Source of the DNA: Peribolospora baueri
Taxonomy: Eukaryota; Basidiomycota; Peribolosporomycetes; Peribolosporales; Peribolosporaceae
Reading direction: 5' to 3'
Assembly: GCA_029717555.1 (NCBI GenBank)
Contig: JAMDHS010000010.1
Location: 62,001-126,000 of the forward strand
Length of the DNA stretch: 64,000 bases
Shown: positions 51,378-62,157 of the stretch, in pieces
Layout of the letters: each line of letters opens with the position of its first letter
Numbering within the stretch: position 1 is the stretch's first letter
Notes under the pieces: model-generated
What the model saw: only the letters and a program-made list of their open reading frames with translations
Told to the model about the DNA's origin: nothing
Databases searched by the model: none
Translations under genes and position numbers: made by a program

Positions 51378-54300
51378 TCAGTCGCCCTCATCGCCCGTGG
51401 CAAAGCCCGCCTCGCCGTCTCCGTCTCCGTCGTCTTCGTCTTCAGTGACCTCCTGTACGACCTCCGGCGTGCCCACAGTCCGTCCAGCCACCAGACGAGC
51501 GGCCGCCATCTCTTCGCGAAGAGAGAGCAGAACGGAGTCATTGCCGTCGGCAGCCATGGACGAGCGCATCGGAGCGAGAAGGGTGGGCGAAGGGGAGGGT
51601 GAAGGCGAAGAGGAAGACGACGCGGGTGGGACGGGCGAGCTGCGAGCGGATGACTTGGAAGGCCTGTTAGGGCGTCCGCTGGTGAGGTTCGGGAGAGGAG
51701 TGGCGGCGGAATGCGGCGTGGCCGTGTTGGAAGCTAGCGAGGGCGAAGAAGAGAGAGAAGGCTCGGCTGGAGAGGCCGTCGCGCCTGGCTGGCCTCTCCT
51801 CTGCCTGAGAGCGCCGATGACGTCCTTGAGCTCAGCGACCATCGAGGTCGTCGTCGTCGAGTCTATCGTGTCGGTCGCTCGCTCGCCTTCACCCAACAGC
51901 GCCGGTCCGGCCTCGCCACCGTTCCTCCTCTTCTTCTCCGCCTCGCGCAGACGACTCGCCTTAATCGACTGGATCCGCTCCTCCCTCGTCATCTTTTCCT
52001 TCCCCTCCACGTCCGTGCCGCGAGCCAAACCAGCGACGGCTTCGAACACCTGTTCCAGTCCCGGCGGAGGTAGAAAGTTGGGCGACGTGCTCTCGAGCAG
52101 GAGCGCGGAGAGGTCGTGATCGAGCGAGTCCGCGTCCGACTCCGCGCCGCCGCCGCCGGCCTTTTTCGCCGTCGCATCCGACGATGTGGCGGACCGGTTG
52201 GTGGCCGTGCGTTCCGTCTCGAAGGAGGAGGAGCTGACGGGGTGTGGAAGGTAGGAAGACGTGCTGGACGGCGGTTGCGAGTCGGACGAGTCGGTCGTCG
52301 AGCCGCCCGACTCTGGTCTGCCACCACGTCTGCCGGAACTACCGCCGGCGGACGAGGGCGCCATGAGGTCCTCGGTTAACGGCGTCATTCTCGCGAGCCG
52401 CTCCTCGGCCTCCTGCGTCTCCTTCTTCTTGTTGCGCTCGTACGCGTCCGCGCGGGCCTTACGGAGCGCGGCTCGACCGCCCTCCCACTCGCGCGTGAGC
52501 GCCAGGAGGTCCTCGCGAACGCTCTCGAAGATGGCCTCCGCGCTCTCCTCATCGGCGGCTCGAGCGGGGACGACGCCGAGTGGGGCCACCTCTTCGCCAT
52601 GCAGCGGCGAGGGATGTTGCAAGCGCAAGTCGTCTGCACAGACGCGTAGCTTGACCTGGACGGAACGGAGAGCGGCGGACATGGCGCCCAAACGACCCTC
52701 CAGCGAGTACGGCCCGCCACGAAGGCTGTCTTCCACCGCCGAGGCGGCGGAGGCGGCGTTGGAAGGGGCAAAGTCCTTGCGCGCGCCGGGCAACAACAGC
52801 GAGTCCGGATCGTACGTCGTGGTCGGATGCCCTTCGCCGGGTCGAGTGGCGCTAGTCGGGGTGGGAGGAAAGACGCCGATGACCGAGGGACGAGAGAAGG
52901 TGCCGCCGCCGCCGCCGCCGCCCTTGGGGCTGACGGGAGTGACGGGCAAGAGATGAGCGTCGACAGCGCCGTGGTAGCGGCTCTCCTTGAGCTTTTCCTC
53001 AGCGGCCAGACCGGCTCCGAGGTCGACGGCCATCTCTCTCTCCACAGCCCTTGCCACATCCTTCTTGACCTCGACGAGCGCTTCCAATAGCTGCTGGACG
53101 ACCTTGCCAACCATAGCCCAATAAGCGCCACGCATCTCCTCCTCCTCGCCCACGGCGCCCTCGCCGCCAAAGTTGAGCGCCAAGAGGTGGCAGAGTGTCC
53201 TGCGTCGGTAGGTGTGGAGGGTGTGGAAGGAGGACTTGAGCGAAGAGAGCGAGTAGGGGTCCGCGGGAGCGGTGGCGGCGGCGGCAGCGGTGGCGGCGGT
53301 GGTGGTGGCCACAGGATGGCGTGGTGGCATGTAGCGAGCCGCACTGTCCCGACGCGTAGGTGAAGTCAAGGACGGCAGGGAGGGAGCGGCGGCACGGGAA
53401 GGCGTGTTGGGAGTGGCGACGACGGGGGAGGCACGAGAGGAGGGAGAGTTGTACACGATCGACGAGGGTCGAGAGCGACCAGATCCGGTGGAGATGTAGC
53501 TCAGACGCTGGCTGCGCCTCTTATCGCCCGAGCCACCAGAGATCGAGCCGGCGCTGCTGCTCACGCCAGACGATCGCCTGCCGTGCATCTCGTCGTCGAG
53601 CATCACCACGTCCTCGTCTGGCTCGCTGCGCACGTACGACAAGCGCGGCGACCGCACCCCGTCGGAGGGGCTCAGGACGGGGCTTCCCAAACCTCCCATC
53701 GGGCCGCTCCGCCGTCGGTCCTCATTGCCGGACGACGACCATCCACTGGACGACTCGAGCGACAGACGCCTGAGACCGGTCCGGGGCGAGGTGACGCTGT
53801 TCGGACTGCGGACCTGCGCGCCGGCTCCGCTCATGCGCCGGTCGAGGCCTCCAGCGGTCCATGTCTGGTCCCCGTCGGGACGGCCGTACGATGACGAAAA
53901 CGAGGTAGAGGACCACGTCGACGGCACGGGCCGGCACACGTCGCCGAGCACCGAAGGCGGCAACGCGTCGTGAGGCGAGTCGTCCAGGAACGCGCCGTCC
54001 GTCTCGACGCCGTACATCTCGATCAGCAGGTCCAGCTCGTCCTCCTCCACCAAGGGCGCTAGCTCCACCGTGGCCGTCCTGCAAGCCGCCTCGGCGCCCT
54101 GAAGCGACTGCGACAAGAGTCGACGAAGCAAAGCCAGGCGGCGGGGAACGTTCCCATGAGGGCCGCCGTCCACGGGCGAGTGACGACCGTAGACGGAAGG
54201 AGAGGTCGGAGCGGGCGAAAAGCGACCGGAAACGCGACGCGTCAGCGGAGGCGACATGGGCCGGGAGATGGGCGGAGGAGAGGTGGAACGGAGGATGGGT

Positions 54301-56528
54301 GGCGGCGAGCCAGCGCGAAGAAGAGGGTCCGAGTCCTCTATGCGCGAGATGGGCGACATCGGATGAGTTCTTTTTTTTTTTGGTTTGGTTTTAAGTGGAC
54401 ATCGAAAGAAAGAGTCAAAGTCAGCACGACGACGGTAGCGAACAGGTGCCTGTAGAATGACGACTGGGACAGGAACGCACATCCTGTAGCCTCTCGCGAC
54501 GAGCTCAGTCTCCTGAACGGCCCCAAGCGCCTTGTTAGCCGTGACGTCAAAGTCCTGTGCGGCCTGAACGAGCCGTTCGACGCGCTTGAGGGCGCGGACT
54601 TGGAGCTGCGTTGACGTCGGTTTTACTGGGGTGACGAGAAGGTAAGAGACCGGGGAAGATTGGCGGCCGAGCTGGGCGATCGAAGTGAAGAGGGGGAGCT
54701 GGTAGTTCCGGAACATAAGGCGAGAAGGTGACGTCAGCGAGGGAGCTTGCGTGGCAAAGAGGCGGCCTCTTAGAGGGAGACGACGGAACACAGGCGTGCT
54801 CACCGATGGGTCCCACCATCCTTTGCGGACGGCGGTGAATCCGAGGATGACGAGCAGGAAGAGCCAGGTCACGGGCAAGACGATGAACGAGACGGCGAGG
54901 AGGAGGGCCTTTTCGGCGAGGCCCCATTGTCGGCGAAGGCTGGGCGACCGTGGCGTGGAAGTGCCCTCCATGACGGCCTCGCGGGACACGGTCGGCGGCC
55001 GCTCGTCAGCGCCCTCGCCCTCGGCCACGGCTCGCGCACCGCCTACGGCGGTGGCAGCGGCGGCCTCGGCAGCGATGCCAGAAGTCTCGTAGAGGGAGAT
55101 GGAGAGGGTGGGTGCGAGAAGGAAGGAGGTGCAGACGACGTATCTGAAGCGTTCGCTGAAGGCGTTGCGCTCGCGCGTCGGGGTCGCGTTACCCGCCGTC
55201 TGCGCGGAGGAATCGGAGCGGGAGAAGGGGAACGGGTGGGCGACGAGTGGTGAGGGAAGGCCGGAAAGAGATTCTCGGACAGGATTCGACGTTCGGCGAA
55301 GGGCGTTCTGAGACGACAGAGGATTCGAGATTATCAAAAGAGGAAGAGTCAGATACAGCACAGTGGACGCCCGCACGTTTTTCGGACAGACAGATCGATC
55401 GATTTCCAGCGGGGAAGAGAAGATGCGCACCATGAAACCGCGACCGACGGTGTCGACGGCGTCCCGAACGAGCTGCCGACTGTCCCTCTTGCCCGTCACG
55501 GACGGTGGCTGGCTGGCAACGCGCGAGCCGCCGGCGAGCTTGAGCTCCTTCATCCTGGGCGAGAAGGTCTCGGAGGGAGGGCGATCGGTGCCAGCGAGCT
55601 TGGCGAGCGTGGCCTGCCTCTTGCGGAGCTCGTACGCGTTGCGACCCGCCTCATCGAGCCCGTCCCTTCCGTCGTCCGTGGCGTCGTCCCAGTCGTTTCT
55701 GGGTATCGCTCCGACGTCCTCCTCCAGGTCCGTGTCGGTGATGTGACCGTCGGAATCGAGCACCCATCGACCGCTCTTGGTGCGTCGTCTCCGAGGAGTG
55801 CTACCACCGGCATCGACGCTTCTCCGCGATCGGCGATCAGAAGATCCGAAGAGGGCGGAGGCGGGCACGCGAGCGGTCAGATCACGCAGAGCGTCTTCCG
55901 AGGTACCTGATTCTGCGGGAGGGGGGATGGGCGAGTAAAAGAGAACAGAGGAAGGAGGTGAAAGGCGGGCGTCAGAGACGATAAGACTTTGGAAAAAAGA
56001 GGCGTCCTTATGCAGGTGGCGGGTGGGGAAGGGACGTGGGCTCTCACTTTGAAGGTGATCGGCCGGCGGCTCGTCTTCATATATGACCGACTCGGCCATC
56101 TGACCTTGCCTGCTCCGACCTCGAAGCCAGCTATCGCTCCTGCTAAGGCCGAGTCCGATAGAGGTGCCCTTCGCCGTCTGTATCCTTCTGGACCGGGTTC
56201 GAGACCTGGACCTGCTGGAGGCGCGCTCGTAGTCTGAGGAGTCGTCGCCAGAGGAGCCGGGTCTGGGGGAGTGGTGCTCGATGTTGAGGGCGCAGAGAAG
56301 GCAAGGGATGGTGCTCTCGCTGTGCTCGTCGCCGAGATGGGTCCTGGAGGGTGTGGCGGGAGGTGCGCCGAGGGAGGTCCTGCGATTGCGGTTGCGGGTG
56401 AGAGTGAGGAAGGGCGCGGGGGAAGCGGTGGGCGGGGCGGGGAACTGGGAGATGGTGGGAGGGGAGGAGAAGCGCTTTTGCTTGCCGACGGACGGCGTCG
56501 GCGACGACCTTGGAGACCTTGGAGCCAT
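51378..56528 (-). CDS. Large vezatin/Inp2-type membrane protein with myosin-binding region
   Basis: Five exons on the minus strand: 56528-56048, 55912-55431, 55307-54804, 54698-54481, 54369-51378; 1558 residues. A disordered basic N-terminus (1-370) precedes two membrane helices at about 375-394 (RYVVCTSFLLAPTLSISLY) and 453-480. Right after is the block GWWDPS, then PVSYLLVTPVKPT and RLVQAAQDFDVTANKALGAV with ELVARGYR, which matches the vezatin/Inp2 myosin-binding family. The long C-terminal exon is Ser/Pro-rich with helical segments (RRLALLRRLLSQSLQGAEAA; LHTYRRRTLCHLLALNFGG). Yeast Inp2 links peroxisomes to Myo2; vezatin links myosin VII to junctions. A role in organelle-myosin tethering is inferred. 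The frame is also open upstream of the ATG at 56528, but no other ATG lies there. Confidence 0.8.
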   Translation of the reverse strand: MAPRSPRSSPTPSVGKQKRFSSPPTISQFPAPPTASPAPFLTLTRNRNRRTSLGAPPATPSRTHLGDEHSESTIPCLLCALNIEHHSPRPGSSGDDSSDYERASSRSRSRTRSRRIQTAKGTSIGLGLSRSDSWLRGRSRQGQMAESVIYEDEPPADHLQSESPRPFPTRHLHKDASFFQSLIVSDARLSPPSSVLFYSPIPPPAESGTSEDALRDLTARVPASALFGSSDRRSRRSVDAGGSTPRRRRTKSGRWVLDSDGHITDTDLEEDVGAIPRNDWDDATDDGRDGLDEAGRNAYELRKRQATLAKLAGTDRPPSETFSPRMKELKLAGGSRVASQPPSVTGKRDSRQLVRDAVDTVGRGFMVRIFSSPLEIDRSVCPKNVRASTVLYLTLPLLIISNPLSSQNALRRTSNPVRESLSGLPSPLVAHPFPFSRSDSSAQTAGNATPTRERNAFSERFRYVVCTSFLLAPTLSISLYETSGIAAEAAAATAVGGARAVAEGEGADERPPTVSREAVMEGTSTPRSPSLRRQWGLAEKALLLAVSFIVLPVTWLFLLVILGFTAVRKGWWDPSVSTPVFRRLPLRGRLFATQAPSLTSPSRLMFRNYQLPLFTSIAQLGRQSSPVSYLLVTPVKPTSTQLQVRALKRVERLVQAAQDFDVTANKALGAVQETELVARGYRMCVPVPVVILQAPVRYRRRADFDSFFRCPLKTKPKKKRTHPMSPISRIEDSDPLLRAGSPPPILRSTSPPPISRPMSPPLTRRVSGRFSPAPTSPSVYGRHSPVDGGPHGNVPRRLALLRRLLSQSLQGAEAACRTATVELAPLVEEDELDLLIEMYGVETDGAFLDDSPHDALPPSVLGDVCRPVPSTWSSTSFSSSYGRPDGDQTWTAGGLDRRMSGAGAQVRSPNSVTSPRTGLRRLSLESSSGWSSSGNEDRRRSGPMGGLGSPVLSPSDGVRSPRLSYVRSEPDEDVVMLDDEMHGRRSSGVSSSAGSISGGSGDKRRSQRLSYISTGSGRSRPSSIVYNSPSSRASPVVATPNTPSRAAAPSLPSLTSPTRRDSAARYMPPRHPVATTTAATAAAAATAPADPYSLSSLKSSFHTLHTYRRRTLCHLLALNFGGEGAVGEEEEMRGAYWAMVGKVVQQLLEALVEVKKDVARAVEREMAVDLGAGLAAEEKLKESRYHGAVDAHLLPVTPVSPKGGGGGGGTFSRPSVIGVFPPTPTSATRPGEGHPTTTYDPDSLLLPGARKDFAPSNAASAASAVEDSLRGGPYSLEGRLGAMSAALRSVQVKLRVCADDLRLQHPSPLHGEEVAPLGVVPARAADEESAEAIFESVREDLLALTREWEGGRAALRKARADAYERNKKKETQEAEERLARMTPLTEDLMAPSSAGGSSGRRGGRPESGGSTTDSSDSQPPSSTSSYLPHPVSSSSFETERTATNRSATSSDATAKKAGGGGAESDADSLDHDLSALLLESTSPNFLPPPGLEQVFEAVAGLARGTDVEGKEKMTREERIQSIKASRLREAEKKRRNGGEAGPALLGEGERATDTIDSTTTTSMVAELKDVIGALRQRRGQPGATASPAEPSLSSSPSLASNTATPHSAATPLPNLTSGRPNRPSKSSARSSPVPPASSSSSPSPSPSPTLLAPMRSSMAADGNDSVLLSLREEMAAARLVAGRTVGTPEVVQEVTEDEDDGDGDGEAGFATGDEGD

Positions 56529-59154
56529 GGGGGGGTGGGAGGGGGTATGGAAACGGAGGAATGGAGATAGGGATAATGATATGATTGATGAGTGTCTGTC
56601 GTCCGCCAAACGGGGAAGGCGAGCCTGCCCAGGAACGGGCGGGCGTAGTGCGCCGCGATCGAGGGGGAAGAATGGGAAGCGGGGCGGAGTAGGGTAGGTG
56701 TCGAGGACGACGTGTGACCTTGGTCAGTCACGCCGCCAGGTCGGTCGGTTGGTCGAAGAGGAGACGAGACGAGTCGAGTTGAGTCGAGTCGAGTCGAGAC
56801 GGAGTACGAGGGAAAGGAAAGAAGGTGTAGAAGGGAGCGTGGTGGTGGCGGCTGGCGGTCACGTCCAAACGCGGCGAGCGCGGGATGAGATGGGATGGAA
56901 TGGGAGGAGGAGGAGAAGGAGAAGGAGAAGGAGAAGGAGAAGGAGAAGGAGGAGAAGGTGAGGAGGAGGAGGAGGAGGAGGGGGAGGAAGGATGGTGGAG
57001 AGGGAGCAAGGTATGGGTGGACGAGGCGATGGCGACGGCGACGGCGATGGAATGGAACCGGCGGACGAGGCGAGCCGAGGCGAGCCTAACCGAGTCGAGC
57101 CGGCGCTTCTCTCTCTGCTTTGACTTGCGGCTACGGCTGGCTAGACCTTGTTCCTTCTCGGGTCGCGGTGGGAGAAGCCGTCGGTCGGCGAGGGAAGGAA
57201 CAGGAACGAACGAGTGCGATCTTCCATCTTCCACACGGAAAGCGGGGCAACGAGGGACGACTGGCGGACTGACGTACATGAACCTCGCACACGGCGAGCG
57301 AGAGCGCCGACGCCGACGCCGACGCCGACTCGACTCGACTCGACTCAACTCGAGTTGTACTCTCCATCCCATTCCACCCACCCTGCGCTCGGCGTCGTCG
57401 AACGCGACTCCGAGCACGGAAGAAGAAGGGCAAGATGCAGCGACGGCCACAGCGTCCTCACAGCTCGGGGCGGAGGTGGTTCCTAACTAACTAGTCCGCC
57501 ATCCATCCCAACCCATCCCATCCCATCCCATCGCACCCGCTCGCCCGTCCGCCGGACCAAACACGACTTATTAACCGACTACATACAAGCCAGCGCTCGC
57601 TGTATGTATTGTATGTATGATACCTCGGAATCGGAACCTCGGCCGGTCGTGTCCATGCTCTTCTTGCCCTTCCCTTCCCTTTCTTCCCCCCTTTCCCGAT
57701 TTTAAAGCCTTTTTTTTTCCGTGCAGCATATCCACACCGACGTCGACCGGCGCGGCGGCGCCCCCAAGCGCAAGCGGCACTCGCTCGTGACGCGATCGAG
57801 GGAAGGTCCGCGTCCGGCTACGGACGACGAGACGGACATGACGGTAAGGAAGGAAGGAAGTTATTATAAGGGCTCACACAGTCCGGGAAACAAGCAAAGT
57901 AAAGAAAAGTCTCGCATCAAGCCTAACTAATCATAAAAGCGTTCCCGACCGACCGACCGACCGACCGACCGACGGACCAACGCAGGCGGCGCGGCGCCGA
58001 GGGCGTTCGACGGAGGTTATTCTTTCCCTTCCTTCTTCCTTTCCACCCTTCCTTTTTCTTTGGGACGCGGCGTCAGCGGCTCCAATGGCAAGCGATGAGA
58101 TGCAAATTGAGTGGCGTCGCGTATATTCGTCCGTCCGTTCGTTCGTTCGTTCGTCCGGCCTGGTGACGAACGACGAGTCCATCCATCCATCCATTCCCTC
58201 TCCGCTCGACCGTCGCGCTACACACGGCAGCTCGCTCGCTCGCTCGCTCGCGAGATGTGTCCTCGGATATGTTGTTCTCGGGGGCCAGACGAGTAGTAGG
58301 AAGATGGGGTATATATATATGTAGATAGATGGACCGCCCAGGCCAGCCATGGATGGATAGACCAAGCCAAGCCAAGGACAGACAAAACAGACAGATGAAG
58401 AAACAGGCCAAACAAACAAGTCTTCGAATCGAGTCGAGTTCGACGACGAACCAAGGGCCTTTTTTGGATTTCGTCTAGTCTCTAAACTAACGGGTGAAGG
58501 GAAGAAGGAGAAGGGAAGGAAGGATGCGGAGGAGGAAGGAGGAGGAGGACCGACCAGGACGATGAGGACGACGAAAAGGAAGAGGGAGCAAAGCGGTGAC
58601 TCGGCAGATGATGAACGATCGAATATGTACGGCGAGACGAGAGAGAGACGCTCGAGCCGAGAGAGGGAGGGAGAAACCCTGCGCGTGGAGTCGAACGGGG
58701 GGGGGGGGGGGGGGGGGGGGGGGAGCGATGAACAGGACGTAGATGCGGAACGAAGGTGGTAAGTAGTGAGAGCGGAGAAAGGGAGGATTAAAGAGGGCGA
58801 ACGAAGGAGGGAGGAAAAGAAGGAAGCAAGAAAAAAAGCCTGACCAAGGTGGGGGGAGGGGGGGCGACGGGACCGAGGCAAGCCGAACCGAACCGAACCA
58901 AACCGAACCGGGGTTTGCATACGAACGACTCCAGGGCGGGAGATCGAACGAACGGCAAGCGGGTAAAGAGTCCGAAGGGGCAGAGAGGCATGAGGGGGAG
59001 GGGGTAGCTCGGAAACGAAGAGGGAGGGAAGGAAGGGATAGCGAGAGTCGAGAAAGGAATAGAGAGATCAGGGAAAGACGGGCGGAGACAGAGACAGACG
59101 AACACGGAGAGAAAAAGAGAAAAGAAAAATGCGACGCCAGAGGACGTGTGCTCG
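56529..59154. other. Intergenic, repeat-rich
   Basis: 2.6 kb between the start of the vezatin-like gene and the stop of the DUF3405 gene. Contains GAGTC runs (56770-56800), a GGAGAA/GGAGGA array (56900-56990), CATCCC runs (57500-57535), CCGAC repeats (57950-57975), a TCGC/TCGT region (58130-58255) and a run of 27 G at 58697. No gene seen. Confidence 0.55.
58697..58723 (+). repeat. Homopolymer of 27 guanines
   Basis: An uninterrupted run of 27 G, about 430 bases 3' of the DUF3405 stop codon. The length is likely variable between strains and hard to sequence. On the DUF3405 transcript strand it would be a C run in or near the 3' UTR. Confidence 0.85.
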
Positions 59155-62100
59155 CTAATCGACGTGCTTGACGGGGTGAAGCAACACCGGATTGCGGCAC
59201 ACGCCCTTACGGTCCTTCCATCCCAGGTACAGCTCTCTGCTGTGCTTGCCATCGTAGTAGAAACTCGAGTCGCGCATCGTCACCTCGTTGCTCGGGCGGT
59301 AAAAGTCGTGAGAGTTGATCCTCGACGCCAGAACCTCCGGGTCCCAGATGTGTCGGAAGTAGACGGGGATGGGCGCGTAGACGCCCTTGAAGGGGAGTAC
59401 CTTGTTAGCCACGTAATGCTGCGTGTACACCTTGTGGGGCGGGAACGAGTTGTTGTAGGCCGGCTTGAGATGAGAATGGTGGACCACCGTCGTCGGCCAT
59501 CCCTCGCAGTGCATCGAGCGTTTACTCTCCGCATTGATGTTGCTCATGGCGTCGAGCAGAGCTCTGCTCAATCGCATGTTCGTACCGATCGCAGCTCTTC
59601 GGTCCGTGTCGCGACCCATGGGGTAGCCTAAGTAGTAGGGCGGGAACGGGAAAAAGCGCACGTCAGCATCATCCTCATCCTGCTTCAGTTTAGCCTCCTC
59701 GTCTCCCTCACCTTGCACGTCATGCTCCCAATACCATCCGGAAGCGCGAGGGTCAAAGATGGGGTTATACGTGATCATGTCGGCCTCGACGCCACGTCCA
59801 ACGTTCTTGCTCGCGTTGTAGGCCCAGTTGGCCTCGCTCCTCGTGTCGTTGAGCACCTGCCACTTTGCATACTTGATCATGCCAATGTCCAGAGGCTCCT
59901 CGTGGGCAAACGCTGTGGTGGCGACGAGAGTATGGTCTCAGCATCAAGGGGGCCAAACGCTGGCGACTCTCAGCGCGGGAGCTCATGCTCACCTTCGGTA
60001 GCCCTGAAGAGCTCGGCATAGTCGCCGATATACCTCGCGTCCATCTCCCAGTTCCACACATAGTCGTACTCGGGATGGTCGAGGGAAAACTTTTGAACGG
60101 CCATGAGACACGCACGGTACGAGCTCTGAGCAATCATGCCGTTCTTGTAGCGTCCGCCGAGGCCGGGGTAGAGCGCACAGAGCTGGGGAGTGGACCAAAG
60201 CTCGACGAGACCCCAAAACTCGCGAGGGACCTCCTTGGAGAGCAGCTCGAGCCTGGCGGCCTCCGAGGTGAAGATGGCGTACGGACTGTGGACCTCCATG
60301 AGGATGTGCACCGTCCATTGGTGCGTGGGGAGCTGGTGGAGAGAGACCTCGTTGATGAGTGCGCGCAAGTTGAGCACGTCGTCCTCGCGCTGAAGAAGGG
60401 GGGAAGACGAAAGATGCGAGTCAGCGAGGAGGCGAACGAGCGCGATGGTAAAAGAAAAGAAGACATCGCCAGCATCCCTCACCCAGATGAAACCTTCGTA
60501 GCTCCTCAACACGATAGCGGTCCTCGCCACCTTGGCCTTGTTGCTGGACCTCTTGCCGCCGCCGTAGGTGCCGTACGGGTCCTCGGCATCGAACTCGACG
60601 TCCCGCTCGGGCTCGGGTTCGGCATCGTGCTCGTCAGCGCGCTTGAAATGATTCGTGACAACCTGGGCGGCGGCCACCTTTGCGTCGGCAGTCTGATGGC
60701 AAGCCTGCATGATGTTCCACCAGTCGGGCCAGCTGTCCGGACCGAGGACCTCGGCGAGCTGGTTGGTGCGGAGGAGGTGGGCGCGATAATCCGAGTCGGA
60801 GTACTTGCCTTTGGAACCGGTGCCGGCGGAGGAGGAGGAGGCGGTGGTGTAGATGCCGAGGGCCTGTTGGGCTTTGACTTGCTGCTTCCAGAGGGTCTTG
60901 AGGCCGGTCAAGGAGCTCTTGGCCCACGCACGGCCCTTCCTCTCCCTGTCCTTGCGCTCCTTCTTCTGCTGTTCGGTCTCGACCTTGAGGGACAAGGTCT
61001 TGTTGTCGTCGTCGAAGCCGTATGTGTCGTCGACCTCGGGACTCTGACCGGCGCCTTCCTCTTCTAGCACCTTGTCTTCCCATCCCTCGCGCTCCTTGCC
61101 GGCGCCGAGACGGTACTTGACGTCGAGGGCCTGATCGTTGTACATGCCCAGGCGGCCCTCGTAGGTGAGGCAGCGATCGGGGTTCATGATGGAGAAGTAG
61201 TGACCGACTTGGTGGTGCGGGTGGTCGGGCGGGGTGGGGAAGTAGGCGTTGGGGATGGGGATCGCCTCGCCGTGAGCGGCGGGGCAGGCCATGGGGACGC
61301 TGAGGTCGGGCTTGAAGGTGTGTGACGTGGGGGCGTCGTAGACGGGCGGCGGCGGGGCGTCATCGGCGATCCCATGCGGGGAGGTGGTGGTAGACGGACG
61401 GGAACCATGGAGGAAGGCGGCTGGCAAGACGGGGTAAGGGTCGACTCTGAGAGGGAGACGAGATAGAAGGGTGGCGTCAGCGCGCAGGTCGTTTTCCTTA
61501 TCGGTCTCGCGCGACTGACCTGGTGAGCGAGGCCATTCGCCAGTCCTTGCGGGCGGCCTTGACGATGGCGAGGACGGAGAGGGCGGCGAGGAAGAGGTAG
61601 AAGAGGAAGACCTTCCATTTCCGCCGTTGGAAGGCGCCAGGAGTACGATTGCCCTTGAGGGGAGGGCTGTTGGGGCCGTTGCCGAAGAGCTCCTGGGCGG
61701 CGGCGGGGAGGGTGATCTGGTAGTGGCGAAGAGGGCCGAGGACGGGCCAGGTGAGAGGCGAGCGAGCGTACCAGGGGGAGCGCTTGGCGATGGGGGAGAA
61801 GGGTGCGGAGGGGCGAGAGGAAGAAGGGAGGGAGACGTCCAAGCTGTAGTACGAGGGGGGCGACTGGGGCCTTGAGTCGGGCGGCGTGGCCGAGCCGTCG
61901 TCCTGGGAGTGGCGCATGTTGTGGGGGACGGGCGAGTAAGGCCTCGAGTTGTGGTTGGAGGTGGTGAAGCCTGCGGGAGTGATGTTGGGCGTGCTGGGCC
62001 CGGACGGCGCGAGCTGGTGGACGTTGTTGGTCACGGGCGAGAGGGGCGCGTCCTCGGGGTCCGGCTCGCCGTCTCTCGGGACGCCGGAGCTCGAGCTGAG

Positions 62101-62157
62101 GAAGCCGGTGAGGCCCTTCTGGGACGGGGCAAGGCCGCGGCGGTGGATGGTGGACAT
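59155..62157 (-). CDS. DUF3405 type II membrane protein (putative Golgi glycosyltransferase-like)
   Basis: Four exons on the minus strand: 62157-61520, 61446-60483, 60389-59993, 59912-59155; 918 residues. A Ser/Pro-rich cytoplasmic N-terminus precedes one membrane helix at about 183-199 (FLFYLFLAALSVLAIVK) flanked by basic residues, giving a type II topology. The large luminal part has hallmarks of the fungal DUF3405 family: KVARTAIVLRSYEGFIW, EDDVLNLRALINEVSL, then the DYVWNWEMDARYIGDY block with a DxD-like WEMDAR. Also MIKYAKWQVLNDTRSEANWA and a His/Trp-rich end (WKDRKGVCRNPVLLHP). The fold resembles glycosyltransferases, so a secretory-pathway sugar transfer role is plausible, but no activity is established. 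Intron 60390-60482 is 93 nt and stop-free. Confidence 0.87.

Noticed and set aside
52261-52956. Long plus-strand open frame inside the vezatin-like gene
   Set aside because: It is the mirror of a GC-rich coding exon; composition is Ser/Arg/Ala only and no splice or start context supports it.
58487-59200. Long minus-strand Ser/Phe/Leu/Pro-rich open frame downstream of the DUF3405 gene
   Set aside because: It arises from A/G-rich plus-strand DNA with a poly-G run, contains no structured segment and overlaps the DUF3405 stop region.
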